Positions 42,796 through 50,782 of a stretch of DNA of 50,782 nucleotides are shown here, in pieces. Within the stretch, counting starts at the first letter, position 1; each line of letters begins with the position of its first letter. The translations under genes were made by a program, and so were the position numbers. Source of the DNA: Gp6-AA40 sp035764385 (GTDB lineage Bacteria; Acidobacteriota; Vicinamibacteria; Vicinamibacterales; UBA2999); NCBI GenBank assembly GCA_035764385.1, contig DASTZI010000374.1, positions 1-50,782 on the forward strand. Reading direction: 5' to 3'. Under the pieces are notes generated by a model. That model ran no database searches. It saw nothing but the letters and a program-made list of their open reading frames with translations, and was not told where the DNA came from.

Positions 42796-42811
42796 GTGAA
42801 CAGCTTTTGCA
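42796..42811 (+). promoter_or_regulatory. Possible weak sigma-54 promoter of the EPS operon
   Basis: GTGAAC, five bases, TTGCA has a good -12 half and poor -24 half. It would start transcription about 40 nt before ATG 42861. An alternative, TGGCGA-N5-TTGGA at 42769-42784, has a good -24 and a weaker -12. Either would fit control by the NtrC proteins, but neither is convincing alone. Confidence 0.25.
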
Positions 42812-42860
42812 CTTCAGCCGCGCGTAAGTGAGCCATTTGGCCAGCACGACGAGAGGGGTC

Positions 42861-44042
42861 ATGAGAGCACGAGTCGTCACCATGTTGGTCGCCGCCGCCA
42901 GCGCGTGGTACGCGGCGGTCGTCGCGGCGCAGTCACACATCGAAGCCGTGCCCTCGGTGACGATCGGGACCATCTACGACAACAACCTGTTCGCTCAGGA
43001 GCAGGGCGATGCCGGACATATGCTGACCGTGCGGCCTGGCTTGGGCACCGCTCTCGACACACCGCGCTTGAGCCTCTCGAGCCTGTTCACCTTCGACTCG
43101 CAGAAATCCAATCACGGCGACCTGACGATGTTCGACGCGCGCCGCCATGGCGACGCCGCATTCAAGTACCGCACGACGTCGATGACCACGCTCGGTTTCA
43201 TGGCTCAGTACGACCGGACGTCCACGCCTGGAGAAATCAACATCGGCACGGGGATCCTGTCGGAGCGGCGACAGGCGCAACGCTGGGAGGTGTCGCCGAA
43301 TTTCGACCACCGCCTCCGTCAACACACCAGCGTTGCCGGGTCGTACGACTACGTCGCGGAAAGCCTGGTCGACAACGGTACTGGCCGCATGCAGACCGGA
43401 CGCCTCGGGCTGTCGCAGATTCTCAGCAACCGAACGACGGTGAACGGGTGGGTGCTGGCGCGCCACTTCGCGGATCCGAGCGATGCCACCAACGGGAGCG
43501 ATTCAGTGGCGGTGGTCGGCGGCTGGGAGCATGTGCTCTCGCCCGCCACTCGTTTCTCGCTTCAGGCCGGCCCGCGTGTGTCGTCGTATCGAGGCCTGGA
43601 GCCGGAGGTCAACGCGGGCATCGCGCGCACGACGCCGCGACTTGGTGCCGCGCTCGAGTATTACCACACCGAAACGATCGTGCTCGGCATCCGCGGCCCC
43701 GTCGTGCTGAACGGCGGCAGCGCGCAAATCACGTGGCCGTTCCGTCCGCGGATGGCGATCAGCAGCCATTCGGGAGTGAACGCCATCGACACGCTCGACC
43801 TGCATCGGCTCACCAATTTTCACCAGGCCTTCATCGCGTCCTGGTCGCCCGGCGGCTTCTACACCTTCAACGCGTCATACGGCCTCGACTATCAGCAGGG
43901 CAACATTCGACACAACGTGTTCACCGACGCCACCGTGATACGGCACGTCTTTGGCGTCAGCGTCAGCGTGGCGCCGAGGTACAGCCGTTCGATCAAAGAG
44001 CCGGACGATCCGGCCGCACGCGCGAAAGGGGTTTCTCAATGA
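42861..44042 (+). CDS. Outer-membrane beta-barrel protein of EPS cluster
   Basis: The 393-aa protein starts at ATG 42861 behind GAGAGGGG, with a signal peptide (about 1-24, ending VVAAQS). The rest is alternating beta-strand sequence (SVTIGTIYDNNLFAQEQGD, SLSSLFTFDSQKSNHGDL, TTLGFMAQYDRTSTPGE), a pattern of outer-membrane barrels. It resembles outer-membrane proteins linked to XrtA/PEP-CTERM EPS loci. It could form or assist the outer-membrane exit pore. Its stop overlaps the next gene as ATGA. Confidence 0.7.
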   Translation: MRARVVTMLVAAASAWYAAVVAAQSHIEAVPSVTIGTIYDNNLFAQEQGDAGHMLTVRPGLGTALDTPRLSLSSLFTFDSQKSNHGDLTMFDARRHGDAAFKYRTTSMTTLGFMAQYDRTSTPGEINIGTGILSERRQAQRWEVSPNFDHRLRQHTSVAGSYDYVAESLVDNGTGRMQTGRLGLSQILSNRTTVNGWVLARHFADPSDATNGSDSVAVVGGWEHVLSPATRFSLQAGPRVSSYRGLEPEVNAGIARTTPRLGAALEYYHTETIVLGIRGPVVLNGGSAQITWPFRPRMAISSHSGVNAIDTLDLHRLTNFHQAFIASWSPGGFYTFNASYGLDYQQGNIRHNVFTDATVIRHVFGVSVSVAPRYSRSIKEPDDPAARAKGVSQ

Positions 44043-44791
44043 ACGTTCGTCTTCCCGTTCTTTTCTGCTCGGTGATGTGCGTCGCATGGGTGGCGCACGC
44101 GCAGAACGTGCCGCCTCCGACGCCTCCACAGGCGGAAGCCACGGCTGCGGCCGCAGCGCCCTCGACATCGGCCGCGACACCGACCGAGCCCGCGGCCCCG
44201 GCTCCATCCGAGCCAGCGGCACCAGTTGCACCGGCCCCGGCACCTGCCGGGTCGCCCGCACCGCGCGTGGCCCCCGTCGTTCGCAGCTCGAGCACGGTCG
44301 ACATGACGAAGGAATATCTGATCGGCCCGGAAGACGTGCTCGACATCACGGTGTGGAAGAACTGTCCGGACCTGTGTCGCACGGTTCCGGTTCGTCCCGA
44401 CGGAAAGCTGTCGCTGCCGCTCGTCAACGACGTGCAGGCCTCGGGACTGACGCCGATGGATCTGCGCCTGCACCTCACCGAACAGCTCGCCGAGTACATC
44501 CCTTCTCCCGAGGTCTCGGTCATCGTGCGGGAGGTTCACAACTTCAAAGTGGCCGTTGTCGGTGCCGTGAAAATGCCGGGTGACTACGAGATCAAGAGCC
44601 AGGCAACGGTGCTCGAACTGATCGCGCGCGCGCAGGGACTGACCGAGTTCGCCAACCGCGACAAGATCGTCGTGCTTCGGCAGAAGGGCGCGAAGACCGA
44701 ACGCATCAAGTTCAATTACCGCAAGGTCGCCGAGGGTGACGACGAGGACAATCTGTACGTCCGCGCCGGCGACATCATCGTCGTTCCGTAG
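44039..44791 (+). CDS. Wza-like polysaccharide export protein
   Basis: The 250-aa protein starts at ATG 44039, overlapping the previous stop. It has a signal peptide (MNVRLPVLFCSVMCVAWVAHA), a Pro/Ala-rich spacer of about 65 residues, the poly-export domain (YLIGPEDVLDITVWKNCPDL, VPVRPDGKLSLPLVNDVQAS) and one SLBB domain (VGAVKMPGDYEIKSQATVLE). Wza-type proteins form the outer-membrane/periplasmic channel for EPS. It lacks a clear lipobox and is shorter than Wza, as in many PEP-CTERM-type clusters. The long Pro/Ala spacer is unusual. Confidence 0.9.
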   Translation: MNVRLPVLFCSVMCVAWVAHAQNVPPPTPPQAEATAAAAAPSTSAATPTEPAAPAPSEPAAPVAPAPAPAGSPAPRVAPVVRSSSTVDMTKEYLIGPEDVLDITVWKNCPDLCRTVPVRPDGKLSLPLVNDVQASGLTPMDLRLHLTEQLAEYIPSPEVSVIVREVHNFKVAVVGAVKMPGDYEIKSQATVLELIARAQGLTEFANRDKIVVLRQKGAKTERIKFNYRKVAEGDDEDNLYVRAGDIIVVP

Positions 44792-44803
44792 GAGTGGATA
44801 TCA

Positions 44804-46429
44804 ATGCCGCGTGACCTGCTCGCTTCAACCGCTGACGATTCGCTGGTGGTCCGGATTCTGGACATCCTCCGACGTCGCCGGCTGCTCGCCCTCGCCACCT
44901 TCTGCGCGGTGCTCGCCGCGATCGTGTCGTTCGCGATCTACCTGCCGGACATCTATCAGGGCCAGGCGCTGGTGCTCATCGAGCGCCCCGTCGACGAGAA
45001 CATCGTCCGCGCCACCGATTCGGCGCCCGGCGAGCTCGAGAGCCGGCTGCACATCATCAAGCAGGAGATCCTCAGCCGCGATCGCGCGTTGGAGCTGATC
45101 AACCGCTTCCACCTCTATCCAGCCTTGATGAAGAAGGGCGCCGTTGACGATGCGCTGAATCAGATGCGGAGCGACGTCGAAGTCAATCCGTCCGGTCCGG
45201 AACAGGTCAGCGGCAAGGTCAAGACGGTGTCCTTCACGTTGAAGTACACCGGCGATTCGGCGAAGACCGCGTCGGATGTGACCAACGCGATTGCCGCGTT
45301 TTACGTCCAGCAGAACGAATCGATGCGTTCGCAGTCGGCGATCGGCACACTGGCGTTTCTCAGGCAGCAGCTCGCCGAAGCGAAGGGGCAGCTCGATCGT
45401 CAGGATGCCGCGATCACGCAGTTCACATCGAAATACACCGGCCAGCTCCCACAGCAGGTCGGAATCAATCTCGCGACCATCGAGCGATTGAATACGCAGC
45501 TGCGCCTCAACGGCGAGCAGCAACTGCGCCTCATCGAACAGCGCGAAAAGCTGTTTGAAGGCCTGCAGGACCCGACTTCAGTGGCGCGCGCCGAGAACCC
45601 TGATGCTCCGCCCGACATGATCGAGCGGCTGAAACAGATCGACAAGCTGAAGGCGGATCTGGCAGGTCTGCAGACCCGTGTCACGAGTAAGCACCCGGAC
45701 GTGCTCCGCCTGCAGGAACAGATCGCGGCCCTCGAAAAGGAGCAGGACGCGGCTGAAGGGTTACTGGATCAACGGCAACAGGCCGCCAAGGCGGCCGCCG
45801 TCGCGTCACAAGCGGCAACGGACGATGCGAAGGCGCCTCGCCGCCGGACGATCGAGAGCATCGACGCGGAACTCGGGAAGCTGCGCACCGAAGAAGCCAC
45901 CCTGCGCGCGACGATTGCCTCGTTCGAACAGCGTCTTCAGGGCGCACCCGAGCGTGAACAGGAGTTTTCGCTGGTCACACGCGACCGGCAGGTGTCGAAG
46001 GACTTGTACGATTCGATGCTGAAGCGTTACGACGAAGCGCAGCTCGCGGCCAGCCTCGAAACCGATCGGCAGGGCGAGCGCTTCCGCGTCCTCGAGCCGG
46101 CGCTGCCGCCCGAAGGACCCACCGGCCCGAATCGCCTTCGGCTCATCCTGCTCGGCCTTCTGCTCGCGTTCGCCGCAGCCGTGGCCATCGTCCTCGGCTC
46201 GGAACAGTTCGACGCGTCGTTCCATGGCGTCGACGAGGTCCGCGAATTCACCAGCGTCCCGGTGCTCGTCTCGATTCCCCCGATCGGGCCAGTGCCATTC
46301 AAACGGCGGATGCTGACCGGGCTGGCAACGGTGTCAGCTATCGCCACGATTGCGCTCATCGCAATGGCATCCGCCTATTTTGCGCACGGCAACGATCAAC
46401 TCGCCCGGCTGATTGGGCGCGCCGGCTAG
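44804..46429 (+). CDS. GumC/Wzz-like polysaccharide co-polymerase
   Basis: The 541-aa protein has an N-terminal membrane helix (about 28-48), a periplasmic Wzz domain followed by a long coiled coil (about 180-400), and further membrane helices near the end (LRLILLGLLLAFAAAVAIVL and LATVSAIATIALIAMASAYF). The LKQIDKLKADLAGLQTRVTS and EQIAALEKEQDAAEGLLDQR stretches show heptads. It sets chain length and links the inner-membrane synthase to the Wza channel. AGGAG lies 9 nt before the ATG. It is separate from the kinase gene that follows, as in Gram-negative split systems. Confidence 0.9.
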   Translation: MPRDLLASTADDSLVVRILDILRRRRLLALATFCAVLAAIVSFAIYLPDIYQGQALVLIERPVDENIVRATDSAPGELESRLHIIKQEILSRDRALELINRFHLYPALMKKGAVDDALNQMRSDVEVNPSGPEQVSGKVKTVSFTLKYTGDSAKTASDVTNAIAAFYVQQNESMRSQSAIGTLAFLRQQLAEAKGQLDRQDAAITQFTSKYTGQLPQQVGINLATIERLNTQLRLNGEQQLRLIEQREKLFEGLQDPTSVARAENPDAPPDMIERLKQIDKLKADLAGLQTRVTSKHPDVLRLQEQIAALEKEQDAAEGLLDQRQQAAKAAAVASQAATDDAKAPRRRTIESIDAELGKLRTEEATLRATIASFEQRLQGAPEREQEFSLVTRDRQVSKDLYDSMLKRYDEAQLAASLETDRQGERFRVLEPALPPEGPTGPNRLRLILLGLLLAFAAAVAIVLGSEQFDASFHGVDEVREFTSVPVLVSIPPIGPVPFKRRMLTGLATVSAIATIALIAMASAYFAHGNDQLARLIGRAG

Positions 46430-46449
46430 ACGGTCAGGAAACAAGAGTC

Positions 46450-47163
46450 ATGGCAAAGACAAAAGTCGACCCGCATCTCGTAACGCTCACCTCGCCCGGA
46501 TCCTTCGCGGCGGAACAGTACCAGGGACTGCGGCTCACCATCGAGCGGCTGCGCCGCGGACGAACGCTGCAGGTCATCGCCGTCACGAGCCCCGCTGCCG
46601 GCGAAGGCAAGACGCTGACGGCCATCAATCTCGCGGGTGCACTCGCCCGCGGGTCGGACGATGCGCGCGTGCTGCTGATTGACGCGGATCTCCGGCGGCC
46701 CGCCGTGGCGCGTCAACTGGCGATCGACCAGGTCTCGCAGGGCCTCACCGAGGTCATCGAGAATCCGGAAACGAGCCTCGACAGCGTGACGCAGACGATA
46801 CGGCCGTACAACCTGTCGATCCTTCCCGCCGGCCTGCGCAAGGGTGCGGTGCACCAGATCCTTCGATCGCCACGCCTCGATGCACTGCTCACCGAGGTGC
46901 GGTCGCGCTACGACTTCGCCGTGCTCGACACGCCTCCGCTGCTTCCCGTATTCGACTCGGCACTGCTGGCCAACGCCGTCGACGGCGTGCTGCTCGTCGT
47001 TGCGGCCAACCAGACACCACGCAAGCTCCTGGGCGAAGCGCTCAACATGCTCGACCCGTCCAAGGTGCTCGGCATTGTCTTCAATCGCGACGCGAAGCCG
47101 CTCTTCGGCTACTACGACGCGTATTACAAGGACTACTTTCCCGAACAGGTTGCGGAAGCTTAG
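46450..47163 (+). CDS. CpsD/CapB-family tyrosine autokinase (BY-kinase)
   Basis: The 237-aa cytoplasmic kinase has Walker A SPAAGEGKTL (47-56), Walker A' VLLIDADLRR (75-84) and Walker B FAVLDTPPLLP. The C-terminal PLFGYYDAYYKDYFPEQ is a tyrosine cluster with five Tyr, the autophosphorylation site of BY-kinases. It acts with the GumC-like membrane protein, whose gene ends 20 nt upstream, to control EPS assembly. It is typical of split-type BY-kinase systems. Confidence 0.9.
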   Translation: MAKTKVDPHLVTLTSPGSFAAEQYQGLRLTIERLRRGRTLQVIAVTSPAAGEGKTLTAINLAGALARGSDDARVLLIDADLRRPAVARQLAIDQVSQGLTEVIENPETSLDSVTQTIRPYNLSILPAGLRKGAVHQILRSPRLDALLTEVRSRYDFAVLDTPPLLPVFDSALLANAVDGVLLVVAANQTPRKLLGEALNMLDPSKVLGIVFNRDAKPLFGYYDAYYKDYFPEQVAEA

Positions 47164-47165
47164 AC

Positions 47166-47193
47166 AGGTATCAGGTATCAGGTGTCAGGTATC
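47166..47193. repeat. Four tandem heptamers AGGT(A/G)TC
   Basis: Units at 47166, 47173, 47180 (AGGTGTC) and 47187 are joined head-to-tail in the 44-nt gap between the tyrosine kinase and sugar transferase genes. Three are identical. This is a short tandem repeat that could vary in copy number; each change of one unit alters the distance to the next start by 7 nt. Confidence 0.8.
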
Positions 47194-47207
47194 AGAGACA
47201 AGAACCG

Positions 47208-48320
47208 ATGGTAGGCAAACTTCGCGACCTGCGCGATCAGTCACGGCGCGTGCTCATTCTTGGATCAGGGCCGCTCGCCGCGGCCCTGATCGAGGAGATC
47301 GAATCGGCGGAGAACCGCCGATACATCGTCGCCGGCACGGTCGACGACCAGATGCCGGAACCAGACTCGCCGGGTTATCGGCGGTGGATCGGGCCGCTCG
47401 ACTCGCTCGACGAGATCGTCGATCGCGTGCATCCGGCGTTCATTGTCGTCGCGATGGCGGATCGCCGCGACCGGCTCCCGCTCCAGATGCTGCTCGAGGC
47501 GCGCGTGCGCGGCATTGTCGTCGAGGATGCGCTCGACTTCTCGGAACGACTGATGGGCAAGCTGGCGATCGAGGCCATCAGGCCCAGCATGCTGATTCTC
47601 GCGAAAGGGTTCCGCAACCATGGCGCCGCCGACCTGCTCGCGCGTGCCGTGAGCATCATCGGCGCGATTGTCGGTCTCATCATCTGTGCGCCGCTGCTCA
47701 TCGCCATCGGCATCGCCGTGAAAATCGACTCGCGCGGCCCGATGTTCTTCATCCAGCAGCGCGCCGGCCGCAACGGGCGGCCGTTTGGTCTCATCAAGTT
47801 CCGGACGATGCACCCGTGCGACGAGCCGAGGTCGGAGTGGGTCTCGGACAATGTCGATCGAATCACGCGTGTCGGCTACTACCTGCGGCGTTTCCGCTTT
47901 GACGAGCTCCCGCAGCTGGTGAATGTGCTCCGCGGTGACATGAACCTGGTCGGGCCGAGGCCACATCCGGTCACGAACCAGGCCGTGTTCATGGAGAAGA
48001 TCGCGTACTACGGGCTCAGATCGACGGTTCGTCCAGGCGTCACTGGATGGGCGCAGATCCGCTACGGGTATGCGAACAACCTCGCGGAAGAGACAGAGAA
48101 GATGCGGTACGACCTGTATTACATCAAGAACCGCTCGCTCTGGCTCGACCTGCGGATCATGCTCGAGACGGTTGTCACCGTGCTCTTCGGCACTGGCGCC
48201 ACCGAAGTACGCCGCCGCCGTGCCCCGCTTCGTCCAACGGTTGTCTGGAAGCGGCCGCGGCCGGTGCTGACGGCGGCGCGGCCGGTGCTGGCGCCGACGG
48301 GCACGGATGGTCTGCAGTGA
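47208..48320 (+). CDS. Initiating sugar transferase (polyprenyl-phosphate glycosylphosphotransferase, TIGR03013-like)
   Basis: The 370-aa protein has an N-terminal nucleotide-binding-like domain (VLILGSGPLAAALIEEIES), one membrane helix at about 150-172 and the bacterial sugar transferase domain (FGLIKFRTMHP, RFDELPQLVNVLRGDMNLVG, PGVTGWAQIRYGYANNLAEE). It would attach the first sugar phosphate to undecaprenyl phosphate. Most related proteins are about 460 residues with four N-terminal helices; these are absent here. TIGR03013-type members are linked to XrtA/PEP-CTERM EPS. Its stop overlaps the next start (GTGA). Confidence 0.9.
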   Translation: MVGKLRDLRDQSRRVLILGSGPLAAALIEEIESAENRRYIVAGTVDDQMPEPDSPGYRRWIGPLDSLDEIVDRVHPAFIVVAMADRRDRLPLQMLLEARVRGIVVEDALDFSERLMGKLAIEAIRPSMLILAKGFRNHGAADLLARAVSIIGAIVGLIICAPLLIAIGIAVKIDSRGPMFFIQQRAGRNGRPFGLIKFRTMHPCDEPRSEWVSDNVDRITRVGYYLRRFRFDELPQLVNVLRGDMNLVGPRPHPVTNQAVFMEKIAYYGLRSTVRPGVTGWAQIRYGYANNLAEETEKMRYDLYYIKNRSLWLDLRIMLETVVTVLFGTGATEVRRRRAPLRPTVVWKRPRPVLTAARPVLAPTGTDGLQ

Positions 48321-49744
48321 ATCAAGCCGCAGTTGGGTGGTGGCAGCAACGTGCCCCGGACACTCGTGGCGCAAGCCTTCATGGTTTGCGCTCGAGCGCG
48401 AACCATAAAGGTTCGCGCTACGGGGGCACGTTGGCGTCGCTCGAGGGAAGCCCCGTCGCGTTCTATGCGCTGGTGGCGTTCACCTTCGTCCTGCTGCTCT
48501 CGCCACAGGCCTGGTTCCCGGTTCTGAAACTGATTCGAATTGCGTTCCTCGCCGGTGGCATCGCCATGGCGGCGCACGTCTTCGAGCGAACCGCGCACAG
48601 ACAGCCCATCACGCCGCTGGCGCCGGAAATCGGTATCGCGCTCGCGCTCGTGTTCTGGTCGACGGTCACGCTGCCATTGTCGTACTGGCCGGGTGGTGGC
48701 GTCCGGCTGCTGACCGATCAATATCTGAAGGCGATCGCATTTTTCTGGCTGCTCGCCACCATCATCACGACCATCGATCGGCTTCGTGCGCTCGCCTGGT
48801 CGCTCACGTTGTGCGCGATTCCGCTCGCCGCGACCGGCGTGTGGCATTACCTCTCCGGCAAGGTCATGACGACCACGCAGGAAGGGCTCGTCCGCGTCGT
48901 CGGCTACATGGGCAGCTCCGGCCTCACCGGAAATCCGAACGACCTTGCGCTGATGCTCAACCTGATCATTCCGCTGACGGGCGCGCTCGCGCTCAGCTCA
49001 CGCGGCAGCACGCGGCTGTTCGCCGTTGCGGTCGCGCTTCTCAGCATGGGTGGAGTCATCATCACGTTCTCTCGCGCCGGTTTCCTGGCGCTCAGCGCGA
49101 CGTTGCTCATGTTCATTCTCGTGTTGGTGCGGCGTCGGTCGGCTGGCACCGCGATCGCGCTGCTCGTCGCCGTGCTCGCGGTTCCGTTCGTCCTGCCAAA
49201 GACGTATGTCGAGCGATTGAGCACCATCACGAATCTGGAGCAGGACAAAACAGGGTCGGCACTGGGGCGCTACAACGACCTGCGCCTCGCGCTGGATGTG
49301 GTCGCGCAGAACCCGATTGTTGGCGTCGGCATCGGGCAGGACATGATCGCGCTCAACCAGGCGCGGGGCCAATCGACGTGGCGTTCCGTTCACAACGTGT
49401 ATCTGCAGTACGCCGTGGACCTCGGGATCCCGGGCTTCCTGTTGTTCGCATGGCTGCACCTGCTCTGCTTCCGCAGTGCGTGGGCGGTCGAGAAGCGAGC
49501 GCGCAGCGATCCGGCGCTCACACGCCTGGCGGCGCTGGCTGCCGGCGTACAGGTGTCGCTCGTCGCGTTTTTCGTCGCGGCGATGTTTCACCCGATCGCG
49601 TATCAATTCTATTTCTTCAGCATCGCCGGACTCGCCGTCGCGCTCAAGAACACCTACCGCGCCGAGATGGCGCGAACACGCCTCGTGCCCCTCGACGTGA
49701 TTGGGGCATCCGAATGCTCTCGAGGGATGGAAGAACAGTCGTGA
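48317..49744 (+). CDS. O-antigen ligase/polymerase family membrane protein (Wzy/WaaL-like)
   Basis: The protein has about ten membrane helices and the Wzy_C motif region (FSRAGFLALSATLLM, NPIVGVGIGQDMIALNQARG, then SVHNVYLQYAVDLGIPGFLL with the periplasmic histidine). It polymerises or ligates lipid-linked repeats outside the inner membrane. Start GTG 48317 overlaps the upstream stop, giving 475 residues. Between this start and the first helix lies a double REP-like palindrome, so the first about 38 residues may be translated repeat DNA. TTG 48431, with GGGGG upstream, is an alternative start. Confidence 0.85.
   Translation: MNQAAVGWWQQRAPDTRGASLHGLRSSANHKGSRYGGTLASLEGSPVAFYALVAFTFVLLLSPQAWFPVLKLIRIAFLAGGIAMAAHVFERTAHRQPITPLAPEIGIALALVFWSTVTLPLSYWPGGGVRLLTDQYLKAIAFFWLLATIITTIDRLRALAWSLTLCAIPLAATGVWHYLSGKVMTTTQEGLVRVVGYMGSSGLTGNPNDLALMLNLIIPLTGALALSSRGSTRLFAVAVALLSMGGVIITFSRAGFLALSATLLMFILVLVRRRSAGTAIALLVAVLAVPFVLPKTYVERLSTITNLEQDKTGSALGRYNDLRLALDVVAQNPIVGVGIGQDMIALNQARGQSTWRSVHNVYLQYAVDLGIPGFLLFAWLHLLCFRSAWAVEKRARSDPALTRLAALAAGVQVSLVAFFVAAMFHPIAYQFYFFSIAGLAVALKNTYRAEMARTRLVPLDVIGASECSRGMEEQS
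48369..48419. repeat. Pair of REP-like palindromes at start of the ligase gene
   Basis: Hairpin 1: GCGCAAGCC (48369-48377), TTCAT, GGTTTGCGC (48383-48391), one G-T pair. Hairpin 2: AGCGCGAACC (48395-48404), ATAAA, GGTTCGCGCT (48410-48419), perfect. The two are related to each other and to the element at 42542-42563 in form. They are inside the frame of the ligase gene if GTG 48317 is the start. Confidence 0.75.
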
Positions 49745-50782
49745 CCACCGCCCGCGTCCTCAACGTCGTGCCCACGCTGATGTGCGGCGGCACCGAAAAC
49801 CAGTTCATGACGCTCGCCCGGATGCTCGATCGGGTTCGGTTCGACGTCGAGTTCGCGTGCCTGCGCCGGTGGGGCGGATTCGTGGACGAGCTTTCGGCGC
49901 GCAACATTCCGCTGACCGAATACCCGGTCTCGACCTTCCGCAGCCTCGCGGCGATCGCGCAGCAGGCGCGGTTGACACGGCACATCCGGCGGCGCCGCAT
50001 CCAGATCGTTCACGCCTACAACTTCTACGGCAATGTCTTCGCGACGCCCCCCGCGAGGCTGGTCGCTCCGGTCGTCATCGCATCGATTCGCGACCGTGCG
50101 CCCTACCTCACCAGAATGCAGAAGCGCGTGCAGCGCTATGCGTGCCAGTTTGCCGACTGCATTCTCGTCAACGCGGACGCCGTACGGGACTGGCTGATCG
50201 GCGACGGCTATGACGCCTCGAAGATTGCCGTCATCCGCAACGGTGTCGACCTGACGCGGTTTGACCAGCTGCCATCGCCGATCAACCTGCGGCGTGAGCT
50301 CGCACTACCGGATGACACGCCGATTGTCGGCGTCGTGTCGCGGCTGACTCGTCTCAAGGGGTTGGAGCAATTTCTCGAAGCCGCGGCAGTCGTCCGGTCG
50401 CGCGTACCGACAGTTCACTTTCTGGTCGTCGGCGAAACCAACCCGATGGACCGCCAATACCTCCGAGAGTTGCAGGAGTACGCGGCCCGCTGCGGTATTG
50501 CCGAGCACGTCACCTTCACCGGACTTCGGAGCGACGTGCCCGCGATGCTTGCCAGTTTCACCGTGTCGGTCATGCCGTCGCTCAACGAGGCGCTCTCGAA
50601 CGTGGTTCTCGAATCGATGGCGGCAGGCGCCCCGACCGTCGCCACGCGCGTCGGTGGGACGCCGGAAGCCGTCGTCGACGGCGTCACCGGCATCCTGGTC
50701 CCGCCTGCGAATGCGGCTTCTTTGGCCGACGCGATCATCGACCTGTTGAACAATCCGCAGCGCGCCGCGCATCTGGGACGCG
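49741..50782 (+). CDS. Family 4 glycosyltransferase, partial (runs off window)
   Basis: GTG 49741 overlaps the ligase stop as GTGA, and the frame stays open for 347 codons to the window end. The N-terminus VLNVVPTLMCGGTENQFMTL and the domain-2 VVSRLTRLKGLEQFLEAA, TFTGLRSDVPAML and NEALSNVVLESMAAGAPTVA are GT4 motifs, including the EX7E nucleotide-sugar site. It adds a sugar to the EPS repeat on the cytoplasmic side. The last about 20-40 residues are missing. It is the last gene of the coupled EPS run visible here. Confidence 0.9.
   Translation, partial: MTTARVLNVVPTLMCGGTENQFMTLARMLDRVRFDVEFACLRRWGGFVDELSARNIPLTEYPVSTFRSLAAIAQQARLTRHIRRRRIQIVHAYNFYGNVFATPPARLVAPVVIASIRDRAPYLTRMQKRVQRYACQFADCILVNADAVRDWLIGDGYDASKIAVIRNGVDLTRFDQLPSPINLRRELALPDDTPIVGVVSRLTRLKGLEQFLEAAAVVRSRVPTVHFLVVGETNPMDRQYLRELQEYAARCGIAEHVTFTGLRSDVPAMLASFTVSVMPSLNEALSNVVLESMAAGAPTVATRVGGTPEAVVDGVTGILVPPANAASLADAIIDLLNNPQRAAHLGR

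Noticed and set aside
42905..44038. Long upstream extension of the Wza-like gene frame
   Set aside because: It overlaps the barrel gene in another frame and its translation is Arg/His-rich without a domain. The ATGA-coupled start with signal peptide at 44039 is far better.
47265..48374. 369-codon minus-strand open frame across the sugar transferase gene
   Set aside because: It is an antisense shadow; the plus frame has all transferase motifs.
37997..50782. A PEP-CTERM substrate or exosortase gene within the window
   Set aside because: The regulators and EPS genes resemble XrtA-linked loci, but no VPEP-helix-Arg tail and no exosortase-like protein is seen here.

Overview
The window is GC-rich, bacterial and densely coded. 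The gene families point to the Acidobacteriota, probably a Vicinamibacteria-like (subdivision 6) soil lineage: ECF sigma factors paired with Ser/Thr kinases that carry TolB-like and TPR domains, CadC-type winged-helix/beta-propeller regulators, secreted PD40 and DUF2911 proteins, and an XrtA/PEP-CTERM-style exopolysaccharide (EPS) cluster driven by NtrC-type regulators. The lineage is inferred from gene content; no rRNA or universal marker settles it. I saw no transposase, integrase, phage gene or CRISPR array.

Layout. 1-1241: tail of a sigma factor and two exported proteins. 1275-4418: a TRIP13/Pch2-like AAA+ ATPase with a histidine-rich tail, start-stop coupled to a bicupin and divergent from a periplasmic binding protein. 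4459-8439: a CadC-like regulator, a decayed gene and a secreted beta-helix protein, the last two sharing a duplicated 32-nt leader. 8491-11759: the most unusual locus, a 944-aa protein joining a Ser/Thr kinase, a TIR domain and a STAND-type ATPase, coupled by ATGA to a small exported protein. 11997-15864: a CstB-like persulfide dioxygenase and a two-component pair whose histidine kinase has a degenerate ATPase domain. 16103-20895: surface-glycan type genes (GT-C membrane protein, methyltransferase, GT2, GT4). 20896-29689: gene remnants, DUF2911, a metalloprotease, a coupled sigma/kinase pair, a Tat-exported lactonase, a mosaic pseudogene and a PD40 protein. 29838-33932: a second sigma/kinase pair, initiator tRNA and lgt. 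34039-37911: a PAS hybrid histidine kinase, a response regulator and msrP-msrQ.

37997-50782 reads as one programme: a histidine-kinase-like protein, two paralogous sigma-54 activators (the second behind a textbook -24/-12 promoter and an upstream palindrome), a GGDEF-like protein without its catalytic motif, then the EPS run of outer-membrane barrel, Wza-like export protein, GumC/Wzz-like co-polymerase, tyrosine autokinase, initiating sugar transferase, O-antigen ligase/polymerase and a GT4 that leaves the window. Several junctions are ATGA or GTGA overlaps, so the proteins are probably made in a coupled way.

Strongest candidates for new biology: the kinase-TIR-STAND protein with its exported partner; the TRIP13-like ATPase with a metal-binding tail joined to a bicupin; repeated ECF-sigma/kinase coupling; and the degenerate signalling proteins feeding the EPS locus.
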